Assembly: GCA_027348355.1 (NCBI GenBank)
Contig: DAIEPN010000066.1
Location: 1-6,362, forward strand
Reading direction: 5' to 3'
DNA from: Chlamydiota bacterium
Lineage (GTDB): Bacteria; Chlamydiota; Chlamydiia; Chlamydiales; Rhabdochlamydiaceae
Length of the DNA: 6,362 nt
Under the pieces are notes generated by a model. It did not search any database. It saw only the letters and a program-made list of their open reading frames with translations, and was not told the origin of the DNA. Positions within the stretch are counted from its first letter, which is position 1. Every line of letters starts with the position of its first letter. This document shows, in pieces, positions 5,099 through 6,362 of the stretch. The position numbers and the translations under genes are program-made.

Positions 5099-6132
5099 GC
5101 CTAAAAAAATTTGTTGTTGATTATATAGAGGGAAAGAATCCAAACAGATGGGTTGGATACCTACTTTTTTTTTTCAGCAAGGTTTTTTATTTGGCTATAG
5201 TGATAAGAAATTGGGCCTTCGATATCCGAATTCTTCCTAGTAAACAATTTTCTAAACCAATAGTAAGTATCGGAAACATCATTGCAGGAGGAACGGGTAA
5301 AACACCGCTTGTACTATATCTTGCAAAAGAACTGTCAAAAACAAAAAAAGTTGCGATTCTTTCAAGAGGGTACCTCGGGGAGCTGGAAAGGGCTTTCCCA
5401 AGTGTTTGTATCAATAAACTCAAAGAAGCGACTTCTAATGTAGTTGGAGATGAACCCTTTCTTTATCTGACACACTTACCTCAAGTTGATATTTGGGTTG
5501 GAAAAAATCGTCTCTCTTCCACAAAACAGGCTATTGAAAATGGTGCGGAAGTTCTTCTTTTGGATGATGGCATGCAATTTCGCTCTTTACATAGGGATGT
5601 AGATATTGTTGTGATAGATAGCAAAGACCCTTGGGGAGGCAATCATTATCTGCCGAGGGGATTTTTAAGAGATAGTCCTAAAAGATTGAAAGACGCGGAT
5701 GTATTGGTTCTCAACCATATAGAGAATTTTGAGCACTATAAAGAGGTAGAGAAGGAAATTCGGAAGATAAGTATGGCGCCTATCACAGCCACTCATTTTA
5801 TTATGAAAGGAGATATTCCTTATAAAAAAGCAGGAGTATTTTGTGGAATTGGAAAGCCACAGAGATTTTTGCATAATTTACAAAAGAATGGAGTGGAAAT
5901 TGTAGATACTTTACTTTGTGTAGATCACGAGATCCCAACAAAGCAAACCCTGGAAATATTTGCAAAAGGATGTCAAAATAAAGGAGCCGAGTGTTTGCTT
6001 TGCACAGAAAAAGATTTTGTAAAAATTCCGCAAAATCTAGAAACTTGCATACCGATTGTATGTGTAAAGATAGAATTAGAATTTTTAAGTGGTAAGAATT
6101 TTTTAGATACTAATATAGAACGTTTGAAATAG
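5095..6132 (+). CDS. lpxK: Tetraacyldisaccharide 4'-kinase (lipid A 4'-kinase)
   Basis: Inner-membrane kinase that adds the 4'-phosphate to the tetraacyl disaccharide to form lipid IVA, a late step of lipid A synthesis. The 345 residues match the family length. A membrane-associated hydrophobic segment lies at about 20-42. Next come the P-loop GGTGKT (65-70) within a GNxxAGGTGKTP pattern, LSRGY (89-93), VGDEP (117-121) with Asp119, the likely catalytic-dyad aspartate, DDG (157-159) for metal binding, DH (277-278) and TEKDFVK (304-310). The usual DDGFQH motif reads DDGMQF here, with Phe162 in place of His. The gene starts in the ATGA overlap with gmhA and has no visible Shine-Dalgarno of its own, so reinitiation after gmhA is likely. 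A T10 tract at 5165-5174 encodes FFF of the membrane segment. The E2 gene follows after 8 bases. Confidence 0.95.
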   Translation: MSLKKFVVDYIEGKNPNRWVGYLLFFFSKVFYLAIVIRNWAFDIRILPSKQFSKPIVSIGNIIAGGTGKTPLVLYLAKELSKTKKVAILSRGYLGELERAFPSVCINKLKEATSNVVGDEPFLYLTHLPQVDIWVGKNRLSSTKQAIENGAEVLLLDDGMQFRSLHRDVDIVVIDSKDPWGGNHYLPRGFLRDSPKRLKDADVLVLNHIENFEHYKEVEKEIRKISMAPITATHFIMKGDIPYKKAGVFCGIGKPQRFLHNLQKNGVEIVDTLLCVDHEIPTKQTLEIFAKGCQNKGAECLLCTEKDFVKIPQNLETCIPIVCVKIELEFLSGKNFLDTNIERLK

Positions 6133-6140
6133 GTTTTCCG

Positions 6141-6362
6141 ATGAATGAAGAATATAAGATCACTCTCCCAAAACTTGGAGAAAGTATTCTAAATGCTACA
6201 ATTGTTCAGTGGTTCAAGCAAGAAGGGGATCTAGTCAAGTTAGATGAACCACTTCTAGAAGTGTCTACCGATAAAGTAAATAGTGAAATTCCTTCTCCTG
6301 TTGCAGGAAAGTTGATAAAAATCCACGCCCATCCCGATCAGGAAGTAGATGTGGGAGCCACG
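6141..6362 (+). CDS. 2-oxo acid dehydrogenase E2 (dihydrolipoamide acyltransferase), N-terminal lipoyl domain only
   Basis: ATG 6141 opens a frame that runs 74 codons to the right edge without a stop. The sequence is a canonical lipoyl (biotinyl/lipoyl-attachment) domain: LPKLGES near residues 9-15, an EPLLEVSTDKVNSEIPSP core with Lys45 as the lipoylation site, and a following GKLIKI strand. An N-terminal lipoyl domain directly at the start of a gene is typical of the E2 component of 2-oxo acid dehydrogenase complexes, which carries the acyl group between E1 and E3. TDKVNSEIPSPVAG favours the branched-chain/pyruvate or succinyl type over a biotin carboxyl carrier, but the domain alone cannot tell pyruvate, 2-oxoglutarate and branched-chain enzymes apart, so I give no symbol. 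It lies 8 bases after lpxK; AGG about 7 bases before the ATG is a weak Shine-Dalgarno. The catalytic domain lies outside the window. Confidence 0.9.
   Translation, partial: MNEEYKITLPKLGESILNATIVQWFKQEGDLVKLDEPLLEVSTDKVNSEIPSPVAGKLIKIHAHPDQEVDVGAT

Overview
The window comes from an AT-rich Gram-negative bacterium. Lipid A and heptose genes, an outer-membrane autotransporter-type protein, and many short genes with weak Shine-Dalgarno sites fit an environmental member of the Chlamydiota (Simkania, Rhabdochlamydia or Parachlamydia-like). That placement is inferred from gene content and protein style, not from a marker gene, so I hold it at moderate confidence. I see no RNA gene, CRISPR array, insertion sequence or attachment site.

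Layout. (1) From 1293 down to the left edge, on the minus strand, is the first 431 codons of a large secreted beta-helix/autotransporter-like surface protein; it is open to the edge. (2) 1294-1468 is a divergent control region with a perfect 7-bp inverted repeat whose arms hold outward-facing -35-like hexamers. (3) 1469-3007 (+) encodes a 512-residue protein with a class-3-lipase-like alpha/beta-hydrolase core (candidate Ser351/Asp407/His437), an unrecognised N-terminal half and a C-terminal membrane segment. (4) On the minus strand, 4410-3364 is asd, followed 16 bases later by a 109-residue exported protein of unknown function (3347-3018). Its 3' end converges on the hydrolase with only 10 bases between the stops. 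(5) 4411-4525 is a second divergent control region with a perfect TATAAT on the plus strand. (6) On the plus strand gmhA (4526-5098), lpxK (5095-6132, overlapping gmhA by ATGA) and the start of a lipoyl-bearing 2-oxo acid dehydrogenase E2 (6141 to the right edge) form a tight, probably co-transcribed run.

How the genes fit together. Most of the content concerns the cell envelope. Asd feeds the diaminopimelate/lysine branch that supplies peptidoglycan precursors. GmhA makes the first committed heptose intermediate of the LPS inner core. LpxK phosphorylates the lipid A disaccharide. The autotransporter-like protein and the small exported protein would act at or beyond the inner membrane. The E2 subunit belongs to central carbon metabolism and appears to share transcription with the LPS genes.

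Novelty. I found no clear new multi-gene system. The parts most worth a second look are the hydrolase with its uncharacterised N-terminal region and membrane tail, the almost lysine/arginine-free autotransporter with an A9 tract in its signal-peptide codons, the small exported protein behind asd, and the translationally coupled gmhA-lpxK pair.
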